Shown: positions 7,437 to 14,302 of the stretch, piece after piece | Layout: each line of letters starts with the position of its first letter | Position numbering within the stretch: position 1 is the stretch's first letter | The notes under the pieces: generated by a model | Database searches by the model: none | Told to the model about the DNA's origin: nothing | What the model saw: only the letters and a program-made list of their open reading frames with translations | Origin: Oscillospiraceae bacterium | Lineage (GTDB): Bacteria; Bacillota; Clostridia; Oscillospirales; Ruminococcaceae | Length of the DNA: 18,648 bases | Direction of reading: 5' to 3' | Assembly (NCBI GenBank): GCA_014796735.1 | Contig: JAAVIG010000215.1 | Coordinates: forward strand, 1 to 18,648 | Translations under genes and position numbers: made by a program

Positions 7437-7913
7437 TTACTTGGAAATATCCAATACCTCAAATTTAAGAATACCCGCGGGCGCCTCCACCTCGAAAACA
7501 TCTCCCTTTGCTCTGCCCATGCAGGCCTTGCCTACGGGAGACTCATCGGAGATCTTTCTTTGCTTCATATCCACCTCTTTTGAGCCTACGATATGAAATT
7601 CCATTTCCTCGTTGGTGTTAAGGTTTTTCAAAACAATTCTGTTGCCTACGCTGATATGCTCTGTGGTAAGATCGCTTGAATCCAGCACCTTAACGTTCTG
7701 GAGGGTTGCCTCGATCTCCGCGATGCGCGCCTCGATAATACCCTGCTCGTTTTTGGCTTCATCGTACTCGCTGTTTTCCGAAAGGTCTCCGAAAGAAAGC
7801 GCAACCTTGATTTTATCGGCTATCTCGCGCCTTTTGACGCTTTTGAGCTCTTCAAGCTCGTCCTGAAGCTTTTTAAGTCCCTCTGTGGTCAACACATGCT
7901 GCTTATCTGCCAT
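7437..7913 (-). CDS. greA: Transcription elongation factor GreA
   Basis: I choose the ATG at 7911-7913 (MADKQHVLT), giving 158 residues, the same as E. coli GreA. GGAGG lies 8 bases before it. An ATG two codons earlier (7917-7919) would sit only 2-3 bases from that site. GreA inserts its N-terminal coiled coil into the RNA polymerase secondary channel and stimulates cleavage of backtracked transcripts. The tip motif GDLSENSEYDEAKNEQ (about residues 40-55), with the acidic D and E needed for cleavage, is intact. The C-terminal FKBP-like domain follows (ISVGNRIVLKN, then KISDESPVGKACMGRAKGD). It is cotranscribed with lysS (21-base gap). The upstream S41 gene ends 71 bases before it without an evident terminator. 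Confidence 0.96.
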   Translation of the reverse strand: MADKQHVLTTEGLKKLQDELEELKSVKRREIADKIKVALSFGDLSENSEYDEAKNEQGIIEARIAEIEATLQNVKVLDSSDLTTEHISVGNRIVLKNLNTNEEMEFHIVGSKEVDMKQRKISDESPVGKACMGRAKGDVFEVEAPAGILKFEVLDISK

Positions 7914-7984
7914 GATCATTTCCTCCGATTTATGTTATTTTATTTATTTATATGAGCTTTTCCGCAATGTATTCGTCGGAACGC

Positions 7985-9175
7985 TTACGCCGTTTTCATA
8001 CCCTCCAGCACCTCAAAAGCCTTGCTTATCTGCGGATCGGCGGAGGAAACGTCCTCGGGACTGTAATCCGGTTGATTGTAAATATCCACCGAGAAATCCA
8101 CCTTTATTCCTCCCGAAAGGGTATTCGACGCGGCGGGAATAAGCTCCGCGGCGGTTATAACGATCGCGGTGCCGTCCGAAAGGTTTTTTGTTTCGGTAAC
8201 GGTACCTTTTCCCGCGGTCTGCTTGCCTACCACCTTCGCCGCCGCAAAGTCTCTGAGACTCAGCGCGAAAAGCTCCGCCGCGCCCACGGTGTTTTCGTTT
8301 ACCACAACCACAACGGGCACCTTAACGTCCGCCTCGCCCAAGGTTTCGGCAAACTTGGCAACGGTACCGTCCTTGTACCTTGCGTTGGCTATCAGCTGCC
8401 CCGAAATGAATCTGCTCAGCATATCGGGCAGCGGATCAAATATGCCCGTACAGCTTCTTACGTCTATCACATATCCCAAAGCGCCGCCAGCCTGCAAATT
8501 CTGCAATTCGGAAATAAACTGTCTGTCGGTTTCTTTGTTAAAGGCGTTTATTCTTATGTAGCCGTACCCCTTTACCACCGTTGAAGTTACCGAGCGGATA
8601 GTAAAGGAACGTCTTGTTGCCGTGACCGAAATGGTTTCGCCGCTTCTTTGCAGAGACAGGCGAACGTTGGTGCTTTCATCGCCCTCCAACGCGTTTATGG
8701 CGTTTTCCGCGCCCATTTCAAGCACGTTGCTGCCGTCTATCGCGGTTATAACGTCGCCTACCTGTATGTTTAAGTCCGAGGCGGGAGAATTGGGATATAT
8801 CTGCGAAACGACTATGTATCCGCTTTCTTCCTTTTCCGCCTCAAAGCCCGCCGAAATAAGCGTTCCGTTTTCCACCTGCATTTTTTTGAACGCCTGCGCC
8901 GACGTCAGGTACTGCGCCCCGCCGTCCTCGAGACCGCTGACATAGCCGTTGACAATGCCGTTCAAAAGCGTCTCCTCGTCAATATCGTAATATGACGCGC
9001 TTCTTACATACGAGTCGATCTCCTGAATTTTTGAATATATCTCCTCGCGTTCGTTAACGCCGCCGATAAGCCGGTTAAACATATTTGTCGATACGGTTAT
9101 CGTAACAACGTAGGTTATTGCGCAGGCAATAGCCACAAGGCTTATCAGCATGCCCACCGATATTTTTTTATTCAT
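7985..9175 (-). CDS. S41 (CtpA-family) PDZ protein with degenerate active site, probable pseudoprotease
   Basis: This encodes 396 residues. An N-terminal membrane anchor (residues 6-30) places the rest outside the cell. A PDZ domain covers about residues 100-180 (GYIVVSQIYPNSPASDL, then GDVITAIDG). The S41 core follows. In active CtpA/CtpB/Prc enzymes the nucleophile sits in SASASE, 25 residues before the lysine of GKGTVQ, with the glutamine 4 residues later. Here the first motif reads TVGAAE, so the serine is Gly298 (codon GGC, 8282-8284). Lys323 is kept in AGKGTVTE, but the glutamine position is Thr327. The usual DLRNNPGG oxyanion segment is degenerate (IDVRSCTGIF). The protein is therefore probably not a protease but a PDZ scaffold. 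It lies downstream of ftsE-ftsX-M23, an arrangement that recalls ctpB beside ftsEX in Bacillus. No strong ribosome site precedes the ATG, so its start is less certain than its identity. Confidence 0.88.
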   Translation of the reverse strand: MNKKISVGMLISLVAIACAITYVVTITVSTNMFNRLIGGVNEREEIYSKIQEIDSYVRSASYYDIDEETLLNGIVNGYVSGLEDGGAQYLTSAQAFKKMQVENGTLISAGFEAEKEESGYIVVSQIYPNSPASDLNIQVGDVITAIDGSNVLEMGAENAINALEGDESTNVRLSLQRSGETISVTATRRSFTIRSVTSTVVKGYGYIRINAFNKETDRQFISELQNLQAGGALGYVIDVRSCTGIFDPLPDMLSRFISGQLIANARYKDGTVAKFAETLGEADVKVPVVVVVNENTVGAAELFALSLRDFAAAKVVGKQTAGKGTVTETKNLSDGTAIVITAAELIPAASNTLSGGIKVDFSVDIYNQPDYSPEDVSSADPQISKAFEVLEGMKTA

Positions 9176-9243
9176 ATGCCGTTTTTGCTGTCCTTTTCTT
9201 TTGACTTATTTTGATCAAACCGCGAATTTATAAGCATTCCTTT

Positions 9244-9264
9244 ATATTGAACGCCGTTCAATAT
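9244..9264. promoter_or_regulatory. 21-bp perfect palindrome in the S41 gene leader
   Basis: ATATTGAACG (9244-9253) and CGTTCAATAT (9255-9264) are exact inverted arms around one central base. The element lies about 70-90 bases before the S41 start codon and about 80 bases inside the transcript predicted from the promoter at 9351-9379. No T tract follows on the minus strand. Its symmetry and short centre look like a dimeric repressor operator, but a small RNA hairpin is possible. The rest of 9176-9472 is AT-rich and without a gene. Confidence 0.4.
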
Positions 9265-9350
9265 CCTTGCTTTCATTTTATTTCTTGTTAAAATCCAAGC
9301 CCTTGCGGTATTTAAACAAAGCGCTTGGTATCTCCAACACATTGACAATT

Positions 9351-9379
9351 ATTGTACCACATAATAAGACGAAAATCAA
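9351..9379 (-). promoter_or_regulatory. Sigma-A-type promoter for S41-greA-lysS
   Basis: On the minus strand, TTGATT (9379-9374) and TACAAT (9356-9351) are separated by exactly 17 bases, and a TGG extension precedes the -10 box. Transcription would start near 9344, leaving a leader of about 170 bases before the S41 gene. This would uncouple S41-greA-lysS-methyltransferase from the ftsEX-M23 genes. No strong terminator is seen between the M23 stop and this promoter, so readthrough is likely as well. Confidence 0.55.
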
Positions 9380-9472
9380 TGACAAAGCCGTAATATTTTT
9401 GCCTGTTTTTTCCTTATTTTATGACAATTCTTACGAAAGCCGCACCGTGTTTTTGCCCGTCGTATATTTTTA

Positions 9473-10801
9473 CTAAGGCATAACCACATAGTTGAAAGGA
9501 TCCTGCGGAACGCCGTTCACGTTCACCGCAAAGTGAAGATGCGGACCCGTAGACCAGCCTGTGGAGCCTACCGCGCCGATAACGTCACCTTGATTTACCG
9601 ACTGTCCCACCGTTACGTATATCGCGCTGCAATGGGCGTATAAGGTTGAGTAACCGTCGCCGTGGTCTATAACGATATATTTTCCGTAGCTGTATCCGGG
9701 TATGTAGGTATCCTTGGCGGTAATAACAACGCCGCTTTTTGAGGCGTAGATATTGGTACCGTTTATTCCGCCGTCGCCTATATCTATGGCGTTATGGTTG
9801 CCGTTTCTCCATGAATCGTAGCCGAATCTGGTGGTTATGTAATGGAAACGGGTATCAACGGGCCACAGCCAGTCTCCCTGCTGATAGGTCTGATTGCTGT
9901 TCTGCTGCGCTAACATTATCTCGCGCTGTATCTGCTTTTCGTAGTCCTCTATCTCCTCTCTGTTAGCCGCTTTTTCGTTTTTAAGCTGGCTTTGTCTGTA
10001 TTCGAAATTATCGATAACAGAGGAATAATAGTCGTACTCGTTGTTAAATTTATCGCTTGCTTCCTGTGCCTCTTTCTGCTTCTCCGTCAAACCCGCTTTC
10101 TTGTCCTCAAGCTCCTTCATATCGTTGTCGAGCTTTGTGTGGAAGGTTTCCAGATCGGCGGCGTCCTGTTCAAGCTGCGCCAGCATATCCTCCGCGTCCG
10201 CCAGCGACTGCTTCAGCTCCTTCATAAGCTTGTCGTTCTGCTCTGTGACATTCATCACAAGCTTTGTTCTTACAAGCAGATCGTAAATATCCGAGGAATC
10301 GGAAAGCACCGCGAAAATATCCGAATTTTCGGTTATGTACAAGGCGTGAAGCATATCTCCGAATTTCTCGAGGTTTTTTTCATTTTCCGCTTCAAGAAAC
10401 TCTATATCCTTTTTCTTTTGCCTTATATCCTCTTCCTTTGCGGCTATCTGAATATCCAGAGCGTTTATGTCCGCCTGCTTTGCATCAATATCCTGCTCCA
10501 TATCGTAAAGGAGATTGTTGTAAGTATCAAGCTCATCCTTTGCGTTGTTTAATTTTTCAAAAGCCAAGTCCTGCAAATGCTCGTTGTCGGAAATATTGTC
10601 GTCAATGGACGCTATCTCGTTGTCTATCTGATTGTTGCGGTTCTGAAGCTCCTTTATTTTATCCTGCTTGTCGGTGATAGAGGTAGAGGTCGCCGCTCTT
10701 ACGTTTTGTTCTCCGCACGGCGGTATGATCATGGTCATGCCGCAGAGGAGCGTTAAAGTGAGGACTATGCTTTTTGCTTTTTTACAGCGGATTTTTTTCA
10801 T
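9473..10801 (-). CDS. Secreted coiled-coil murein hydrolase, M23/LytM (EnvC-like)
   Basis: This encodes 442 residues from the ATG at 10799-10801, chosen because AAAGGAG lies 9 bases before it and the signal peptide begins there (MKKIRCKKAKSIVLTLTLL, cleavage probably near VRAA, residue 37). An in-frame ATG 33 codons earlier has no such support. Residues of about 41-310 are a long, heptad-rich, charged coiled coil. The LytM domain is at about 325-435, with the zinc ligands in NHNAIDIG (H336, D340) and GPHLHF (H421, H423), and the YAH histidine at about 390. All needed residues are present, so it should be an active endopeptidase cutting peptidoglycan cross-bridges. Coiled-coil M23 proteins next to ftsEX are activated by the FtsX extracellular loop. 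The gene follows ftsX by 206 bases. Confidence 0.93.
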   Translation of the reverse strand: MKKIRCKKAKSIVLTLTLLCGMTMIIPPCGEQNVRAATSTSITDKQDKIKELQNRNNQIDNEIASIDDNISDNEHLQDLAFEKLNNAKDELDTYNNLLYDMEQDIDAKQADINALDIQIAAKEEDIRQKKKDIEFLEAENEKNLEKFGDMLHALYITENSDIFAVLSDSSDIYDLLVRTKLVMNVTEQNDKLMKELKQSLADAEDMLAQLEQDAADLETFHTKLDNDMKELEDKKAGLTEKQKEAQEASDKFNNEYDYYSSVIDNFEYRQSQLKNEKAANREEIEDYEKQIQREIMLAQQNSNQTYQQGDWLWPVDTRFHYITTRFGYDSWRNGNHNAIDIGDGGINGTNIYASKSGVVITAKDTYIPGYSYGKYIVIDHGDGYSTLYAHCSAIYVTVGQSVNQGDVIGAVGSTGWSTGPHLHFAVNVNGVPQDPFNYVVMP

Positions 10802-11007
10802 AAGGTTTTCTCCTTTCAGAAAGTTGACAAATTGAAAATTTAAAATTGCACAGCGTCTTTGCCGCCTACTATAATATCGCGTACAAGCCCATAAACTCAC
10901 ACTTTCAATTTAAAGCATTTTAAATTGAGAACATTATCGCAATCGCAAATTTTGAATTATCAATTTGAAAGTCGGAGCATGCTTTTACGCCAATTCCACA
11001 GTTAGTA
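10802..11007. repeat. AT-rich intergenic stretch with short direct and inverted repeats
   Basis: Between the M23 start and the ftsX stop there is no gene. The motif AATTTGAAAGT or its complement recurs with small changes (10962-10972, around 10900-10911, 11012-11020 at the end of ftsX, and near 10820-10840). A perfect hairpin has arms TCAATTTAAA (10905-10914) and TTTAAATTGA (10919-10928) around GCAT. It lacks a following T tract. It may be the remnant of a small palindromic element or a processing site in the ftsEX-M23 message. Confidence 0.4.
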
Positions 11008-11907
11008 TCAAACTTTCAAATGCTTACCCATACTGAAAACAGTTCCTATAGCGCTTAACAGCGCACCCATTATGCAGTTAAAAGCAAGTACGTACCACCT
11101 TACATCGTTAAACTGCAAAACATTGGAAAGTCCCAAAACATGCCAGATAGTAAGATCTCCCGCAAAGAAGGAAACAAGCGCTTCATAGGAGATCTTTGTC
11201 AGCAGCCATGAGACCGCGCCCGCAACAACTCCTATAAACATGCCCTCGATAAAGAACGGGAATTTTATGAACGAGTTGGTGGCACCCACGCTTTTCATTA
11301 TGCCTATTTCCTTGCGGCGGGCAAAAACGCTTGTTCTCGCCGCGTTGTAAACTATAACTATGCTTACTATGACCAAAGCTATCAGCATTGCGCCCGCGAT
11401 AATGGTAAGGGTAGTTCTTAAGCTTACCAGAACCGAAGCGAAATCGTAGGGCGCGCTGACCTCGTCCACGCCGTCTATGCTCTCAAAGGCGCGCTTCACC
11501 TCGTTCATCTTGGACAGGTCGTTGACGGTAACGCGGAAGGTGTCGGGCATTGGATTTTCTCTCAAGGCGTTCAAAACCTCCGCGTACTCCTCCATTTTTT
11601 CCTTTTGGGATTCAAAAGCCTCTTCTTTGGAATAAAAAACCACTCTTTGGGTGTAGATGTTGCTTTTTATGGTTTCCTCAATATGCAGAAGCGAAGCTTC
11701 GTCGGCGTTGTCCACATAAACAAGCACCTCGTTTTTATCCTCGGCGTTGCCTATAACAACGTTCAGATCGGCGGCTATCAAAGCCGCGAGGCTTATAAGC
11801 AGCAGACTTACCATAATAATGCAGAAGCTCGCGAAGGACATCATCCTGTTGTGCCATACCGACACTATGCCCTGCTTTACAAGATATGAAAAATTACTCC
11901 CCCTCAT
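11008..11907 (-). CDS. ftsX: Cell division ABC-type membrane subunit FtsX
   Basis: This encodes 299 residues from the ATG at 11905-11907, which overlaps the end of ftsE by 14 bases and has GGAGG 6 bases upstream. An earlier in-frame ATG would lie deep inside ftsE. The cytoplasmic N-terminus (YLVKQGIVSVWHNRMMSFAS) is typical of the family. The topology is four membrane segments: TM1 about 25-47, a large extracellular loop about 50-165, TM2 starting TLTIIAGAML, TM3 in GMFIGVVAGAVSWLL, and TM4 in FNCIMGALLSAIG. The coupling segment RTSVFARRKEIGIMKSVGAT before TM3 is the hallmark of the FtsX/MacB group. It partners FtsE, and the outer loop is expected to bind and switch on the coiled-coil M23 hydrolase encoded next. 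Confidence 0.96.
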   Translation of the reverse strand: MRGSNFSYLVKQGIVSVWHNRMMSFASFCIIMVSLLLISLAALIAADLNVVIGNAEDKNEVLVYVDNADEASLLHIEETIKSNIYTQRVVFYSKEEAFESQKEKMEEYAEVLNALRENPMPDTFRVTVNDLSKMNEVKRAFESIDGVDEVSAPYDFASVLVSLRTTLTIIAGAMLIALVIVSIVIVYNAARTSVFARRKEIGIMKSVGATNSFIKFPFFIEGMFIGVVAGAVSWLLTKISYEALVSFFAGDLTIWHVLGLSNVLQFNDVRWYVLAFNCIMGALLSAIGTVFSMGKHLKV

Positions 11908-12613
11908 GCTCGTCCTCCATATACTCCTCATCTCCTCCGATGTAGTTGTCGAAGACAACGGAACCGTTGCTGAGGTTGATTATTCTTCCGCCGAAATACT
12001 GCACTAAATCATGCTCGTGCGTTACCATTAAAACGGTAGTGCCGCACCTGTTAATATCCTTTAAAAGCTCCACTATCTCATAGGACAGCGCGGGGTCGAT
12101 ATTTCCCGTAGGCTCGTCGGCAATGATAAGCTTAGGATCGCAGGCAAAGGCTCTGGCAATAGCCACTCTCTGCTGCTCGCCGCCCGAAAGCTGCGTGGGC
12201 TTAAACTTAGCCTTATCCGCAAGCTTGACAAGATTCAATACGTAAGGCACTCTTTGTCTTATGTACTTGTTGGATTTGTCGGTAACTCTCAGCACAAAAG
12301 CCACGTTGTCGTAAACCGTCATATCGGGAATAAGTCTGAAATCCTGGAATATCATGCCCAAGGAGCGGCGGAAATAGGGCACCTTTTTGTTTTTCATCTT
12401 GGACAGGTTGTAGCCGTTGACAAAGACACGGCCGCTGGTAGGCTGGATCTCACGGGTCAGAAGCTTAAGCATGGTGCTTTTGCCCGCGCCGCTGTTGCCC
12501 ACTATAAATACAAATTCACCGTCGTTTATACGGATATTTACGTCGTGTAAAGCGTCAACGCCGTGTTTGCCGCCGTCCTTATAATGCACATCAACATTTT
12601 TTAATTCTACCAT
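11894..12613 (-). CDS. ftsE: Cell division ATP-binding protein FtsE
   Basis: This encodes 239 residues. The ATG at 12611-12613 is preceded by AAAGGAAAG. It is a cytoplasmic ATPase of the FtsEX complex that drives FtsX conformational change at the septum instead of transporting a substrate. The Walker A loop is GNSGAGKST (about residues 39-47). The Q-loop is in IFQDFRL. The ABC signature is LSGGEQQRVAIARA. The Walker B with catalytic Glu is KLIIADEPTGNIDP, and the switch His is in MVTHEHDLV. All are intact. Compared with the roughly 222-residue E. coli protein it has a short acidic tail (GGDEEYMEDEHEGE), part of which overlaps ftsX, so translation of the two is probably coupled. It is the first gene of the ftsE-ftsX-M23 unit, behind the terminator of the regulator gene. 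No convincing promoter was found in 12614-12689. Confidence 0.97.
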   Translation of the reverse strand: MVELKNVDVHYKDGGKHGVDALHDVNIRINDGEFVFIVGNSGAGKSTMLKLLTREIQPTSGRVFVNGYNLSKMKNKKVPYFRRSLGMIFQDFRLIPDMTVYDNVAFVLRVTDKSNKYIRQRVPYVLNLVKLADKAKFKPTQLSGGEQQRVAIARAFACDPKLIIADEPTGNIDPALSYEIVELLKDINRCGTTVLMVTHEHDLVQYFGGRIINLSNGSVVFDNYIGGDEEYMEDEHEGE

Positions 12614-12675
12614 TTTTACTTTCCTTTTAAATAATTAAATCTTTTTATCCCCAATTCCAATATTTTCCACAGGTC

Positions 12676-12709
12676 AAAAGAACACACAACCCCCACTTGT
12701 AAGTGAGGG
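12676..12709 (-). terminator. Intrinsic terminator after the CdaR-like regulator gene
   Basis: On the minus strand, CCCTCACTT (12709-12701) pairs with AAGTGGGGG (12698-12690), with one U-G wobble, and is followed by the T-rich TTGTGTGTTCTTTT (12689-12676). The mismatch seen on the plus strand becomes a wobble only on the minus strand, which fixes its direction. It lies 24 bases after the regulator stop and separates that gene from ftsE. Confidence 0.65.
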
Positions 12710-12732
12710 AGATGTTATATCAGATTTCTTTC

Positions 12733-13818
12733 TCAGAACTTCACGGGATCGGCGGAGAGATATTTCTTTACCATTAAAGCTATTTTAAAGATAATGGCGT
12801 GGTCGAACTCTCTCAGATCAAGTCCCGTCAGCTTCTTTATCTTGTCCAGTCTGTAAACAAGAGTATTTCTGTGTACAAACAGCTTGCGGCTGGTTTCGGA
12901 AACGTTAAGGTTATTTTCAAAGAAACGCTGGATAGTGAACAGTGTTTCGTGATCCAAAGACTCGATAGAGCCCTTCTTGAACACTTCCTTTAAGAACGTT
13001 TCGCAGAGGGTAGTGGGCAGATGATAGATAAGCCTTGCTATACCCAAGTTGTCGTAGCTTACTATATTCTTTTCGGTGTCGAACACCTTTCCTACCTCGA
13101 GAGCCATCTGCGCTTCCTTAAAGGAGCGCGCAAGGTCTTTAACGCCCGTTACGGGAGTGCCTATGCCTACGTTAACTCTTGTGAAGAACTCGCCCGAAAG
13201 AGTGTCGGAAATGGAGCGGGCAAGCTTTTCCAGGTCTTTTACGTCTATGTTGTTCTTGATCTCCTTAACAAGCACTATGTCGTTCTCGGAAATGTTGAAA
13301 ACAAAGTCCTTGTTTTTATCCGGGAAAAGATTCTGGATAACATCGTATGCGGAAACCTCGTTTGAGGTAATAATATTAACAAGGAAAACCACTCTGTTAA
13401 TATCCGCGTTAAAATGAAGCTCTCTTGACTTTATGCCTATATCGCCGGGTAAAACGTTGTCGAGAATGATATTTTTGATGAAGTTGTTTCTGTCGTATTT
13501 TTCGTCGTAGTACTGCTTGATGCTGGAGAGCGATATGGCTATGATCGAAGCGTATTTTGCCGCTACCTCGTCGGTGCCCTCCACAAATACCACGTAATCG
13601 GGTCTTACATGGATGCCGAATGCCTTGTAGGTGTACCCGTCCTTTGTGTAGGTGTCGTGGGTCTCGTTAAGCTCTACCGTAAAAAGCTCCTCCCCCGTTC
13701 CTATTTTCGTTAAATCGGAGCAGGCAACGATAGTGGCGTTTTCGTCAATTACCCCTATCACGCGGTCGATAGCGTCCTTCATCTGATGTACAACACCTTG
13801 AAACAATCTGTTTGACAT
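12733..13818 (-). CDS. CdaR/PucR-family transcriptional regulator
   Basis: This encodes 361 residues. The ATG at 13816-13818 has AGAGGAA about 8 bases upstream. The N-terminal 130 residues match the sugar-diacid-recognition style (RVIGVIDENATIVACSDLTKIGTGEEL). A middle GGDEF-like CdaR region follows, with RVNVGIGTPVTGVKDLARSFKEAQMALEVGK (about residues 215-245). At the C-terminus is the PucR-type helix-turn-helix (FFENNLNVSETSRKLFVHRN, then TLVYRLDKIKKLTGLDLR, about 305-345). All three parts of a typical CdaR protein of 360-400 residues are present. The ligand is unknown and no diacid-catabolism genes lie nearby, so the target may be elsewhere or may be itself. It is transcribed alone, divergently from metG, behind a long hairpin-rich leader. 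Confidence 0.9.
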   Translation of the reverse strand: MSNRLFQGVVHQMKDAIDRVIGVIDENATIVACSDLTKIGTGEELFTVELNETHDTYTKDGYTYKAFGIHVRPDYVVFVEGTDEVAAKYASIIAISLSSIKQYYDEKYDRNNFIKNIILDNVLPGDIGIKSRELHFNADINRVVFLVNIITSNEVSAYDVIQNLFPDKNKDFVFNISENDIVLVKEIKNNIDVKDLEKLARSISDTLSGEFFTRVNVGIGTPVTGVKDLARSFKEAQMALEVGKVFDTEKNIVSYDNLGIARLIYHLPTTLCETFLKEVFKKGSIESLDHETLFTIQRFFENNLNVSETSRKLFVHRNTLVYRLDKIKKLTGLDLREFDHAIIFKIALMVKKYLSADPVKF

Positions 13819-13844
13819 AAAATATTCCTCTTTCTTTGCATTAC

Positions 13845-14007
13845 AACGCGGCTTGTACGTTATGTAACCTTACGGCTGCGCACAGTATTTACAAGCGCGT
13901 TAACTCAGGCTTTTTTCTCTTTGACTCTCCCGCTTGGGGCGTCCTCGGAAACAAAGCGCGGCTGCCTTGCGCAAAGGCTGTTGGGTCAACATGCGTTTAG
14001 CGCAAAC
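13845..14007 (-). promoter_or_regulatory. Structured leader (hairpin series) of the CdaR-like gene
   Basis: The predicted 5' UTR on the minus strand runs from about 14006 to 13819 and folds into consecutive elements. Arms are given as plus-strand bases. GTTT/AAAC is at 13995-13998/14004-14007. TGTTG/CAACA is at 13979-13983/13987-13991. GCCTT/AAGGC is at 13964-13968/13974-13978. Near the gene, a 12-bp stem with one bulged base (13845-13857 with 13890-13901) encloses two mini-hairpins, GTAACCTTAC (13864-13873) and CTGCGCACAG (13876-13885), giving a three-way-junction shape. This ends 26 bases before the start codon. I tested it by eye against the purine, glycine, lysine, guanidine and c-di-AMP riboswitch cores and found no match. 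It may be an undescribed cis-acting RNA or simply structured spacer. Confidence 0.4.
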
Positions 14008-14012
14008 TAATA

Positions 14013-14041
14013 TTTATATCTATTTTACAAGAAAACGGCAA
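14013..14041 (-). promoter_or_regulatory. Promoter of the CdaR-like regulator gene
   Basis: On the minus strand, TTGCCG (14041-14036) and TATAAA (14018-14013) are 17 bases apart. The start would be near 14006, giving a leader of nearly 190 bases. It is divergent from, and about 60 bases away from, the metG promoter. Confidence 0.5.
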
Positions 14042-14098
14042 AAAAATCAAGTCCTTTTTATGAAAAATGTAAATTTATCCACAAATTTTTCTGTAATA

Positions 14099-14127
14099 TT
14101 GCCAAAAATTCAAAAAGGTGTTATAAT
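14099..14127 (+). promoter_or_regulatory. Promoter of metG
   Basis: TTGCCA (14099-14104) and a perfect TATAAT (14122-14127) are separated by 17 bases, with a TG one base before the -10 box (extended -10). The start is expected near 14134, leaving about 168 bases of leader before metG. No T-box core (AGGGTGG-type) or SAM riboswitch core was recognised in that leader. Confidence 0.8.
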
Positions 14128-14160
14128 GTTAAGATGAAAAAAATGAAAGGGGCGGCTCTT

Positions 14161-14220
14161 TTGAACAGCAGAAGACTATCGGGCACCCGATTTACATTAC
14201 GTGAACGAATGTGCCGTTAA
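14161..14220 (+). CDS. Possible 19-residue Arg-rich leader peptide upstream of metG
   Basis: The start is a TTG at 14161, 8 bases after GAAAGGGG (14145-14152), and TAA is at 14218-14220. The peptide is MNSRRLSGTRFTLRERMCR, with 6 Arg in 19 residues. The frame is also open from ATGs at 14134 and 14143, but the first coincides with the predicted transcript start and neither has a ribosome site. The reading frame covers two hairpins: ATCGGG/CCCGAT (14178-14183/14186-14191) and ACATT/AATGT (14194-14198/14208-14212). Translation across these would change the fold, as in attenuators. There is no obvious Met-codon run, so Met sensing is not indicated. It could equally be a chance reading frame. Confidence 0.3.
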   Translation: MNSRRLSGTRFTLRERMCR

Positions 14221-14302
14221 ATTAAACGAAATAACAAACAAAAACTCACACAATATCAAAAATCAAAGAAGCTTATTTCATATGAAAGGATAAATAATAA
14301 GA

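Noticed and set aside
7968..7983. Hairpin TTCCG/CGGAA between the S41 gene and greA as a terminator
   Set aside because: The stem is too short and no T tract follows, so I read S41 and greA as one transcript.
9739..10677. Several long reading frames opposite the M23 hydrolase gene
   Set aside because: They are antisense to a gene with intact motifs, lack ribosome sites and have the composition of reversed coiled-coil codons.
9473..10900. Longer version of the M23 hydrolase starting at 10900
   Set aside because: The extra 33 residues place the signal peptide internally and contain the translated ribosome site. The ATG at 10799-10801 has AAAGGAG at correct spacing.
12690..12709. Palindrome CACTTGTAAGTG as an operator for ftsE
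   Set aside because: The full 9-bp stem with a minus-strand-only wobble and a T-rich tail fits a terminator of the preceding regulator gene better.
13934..14137. Plus-strand 67-codon reading frame in the CdaR-metG divergent region
   Set aside because: It overlaps both divergent promoters and the hairpin leader, has no ribosome site, and has an Arg/Gln-rich then AT-coded composition without any domain.
14128..14302. T-box or SAM-type riboswitch in the metG leader
   Set aside because: I looked for the T-box antiterminator core and the SAM-I core and found neither. There is also no terminator hairpin with a T tract before metG.
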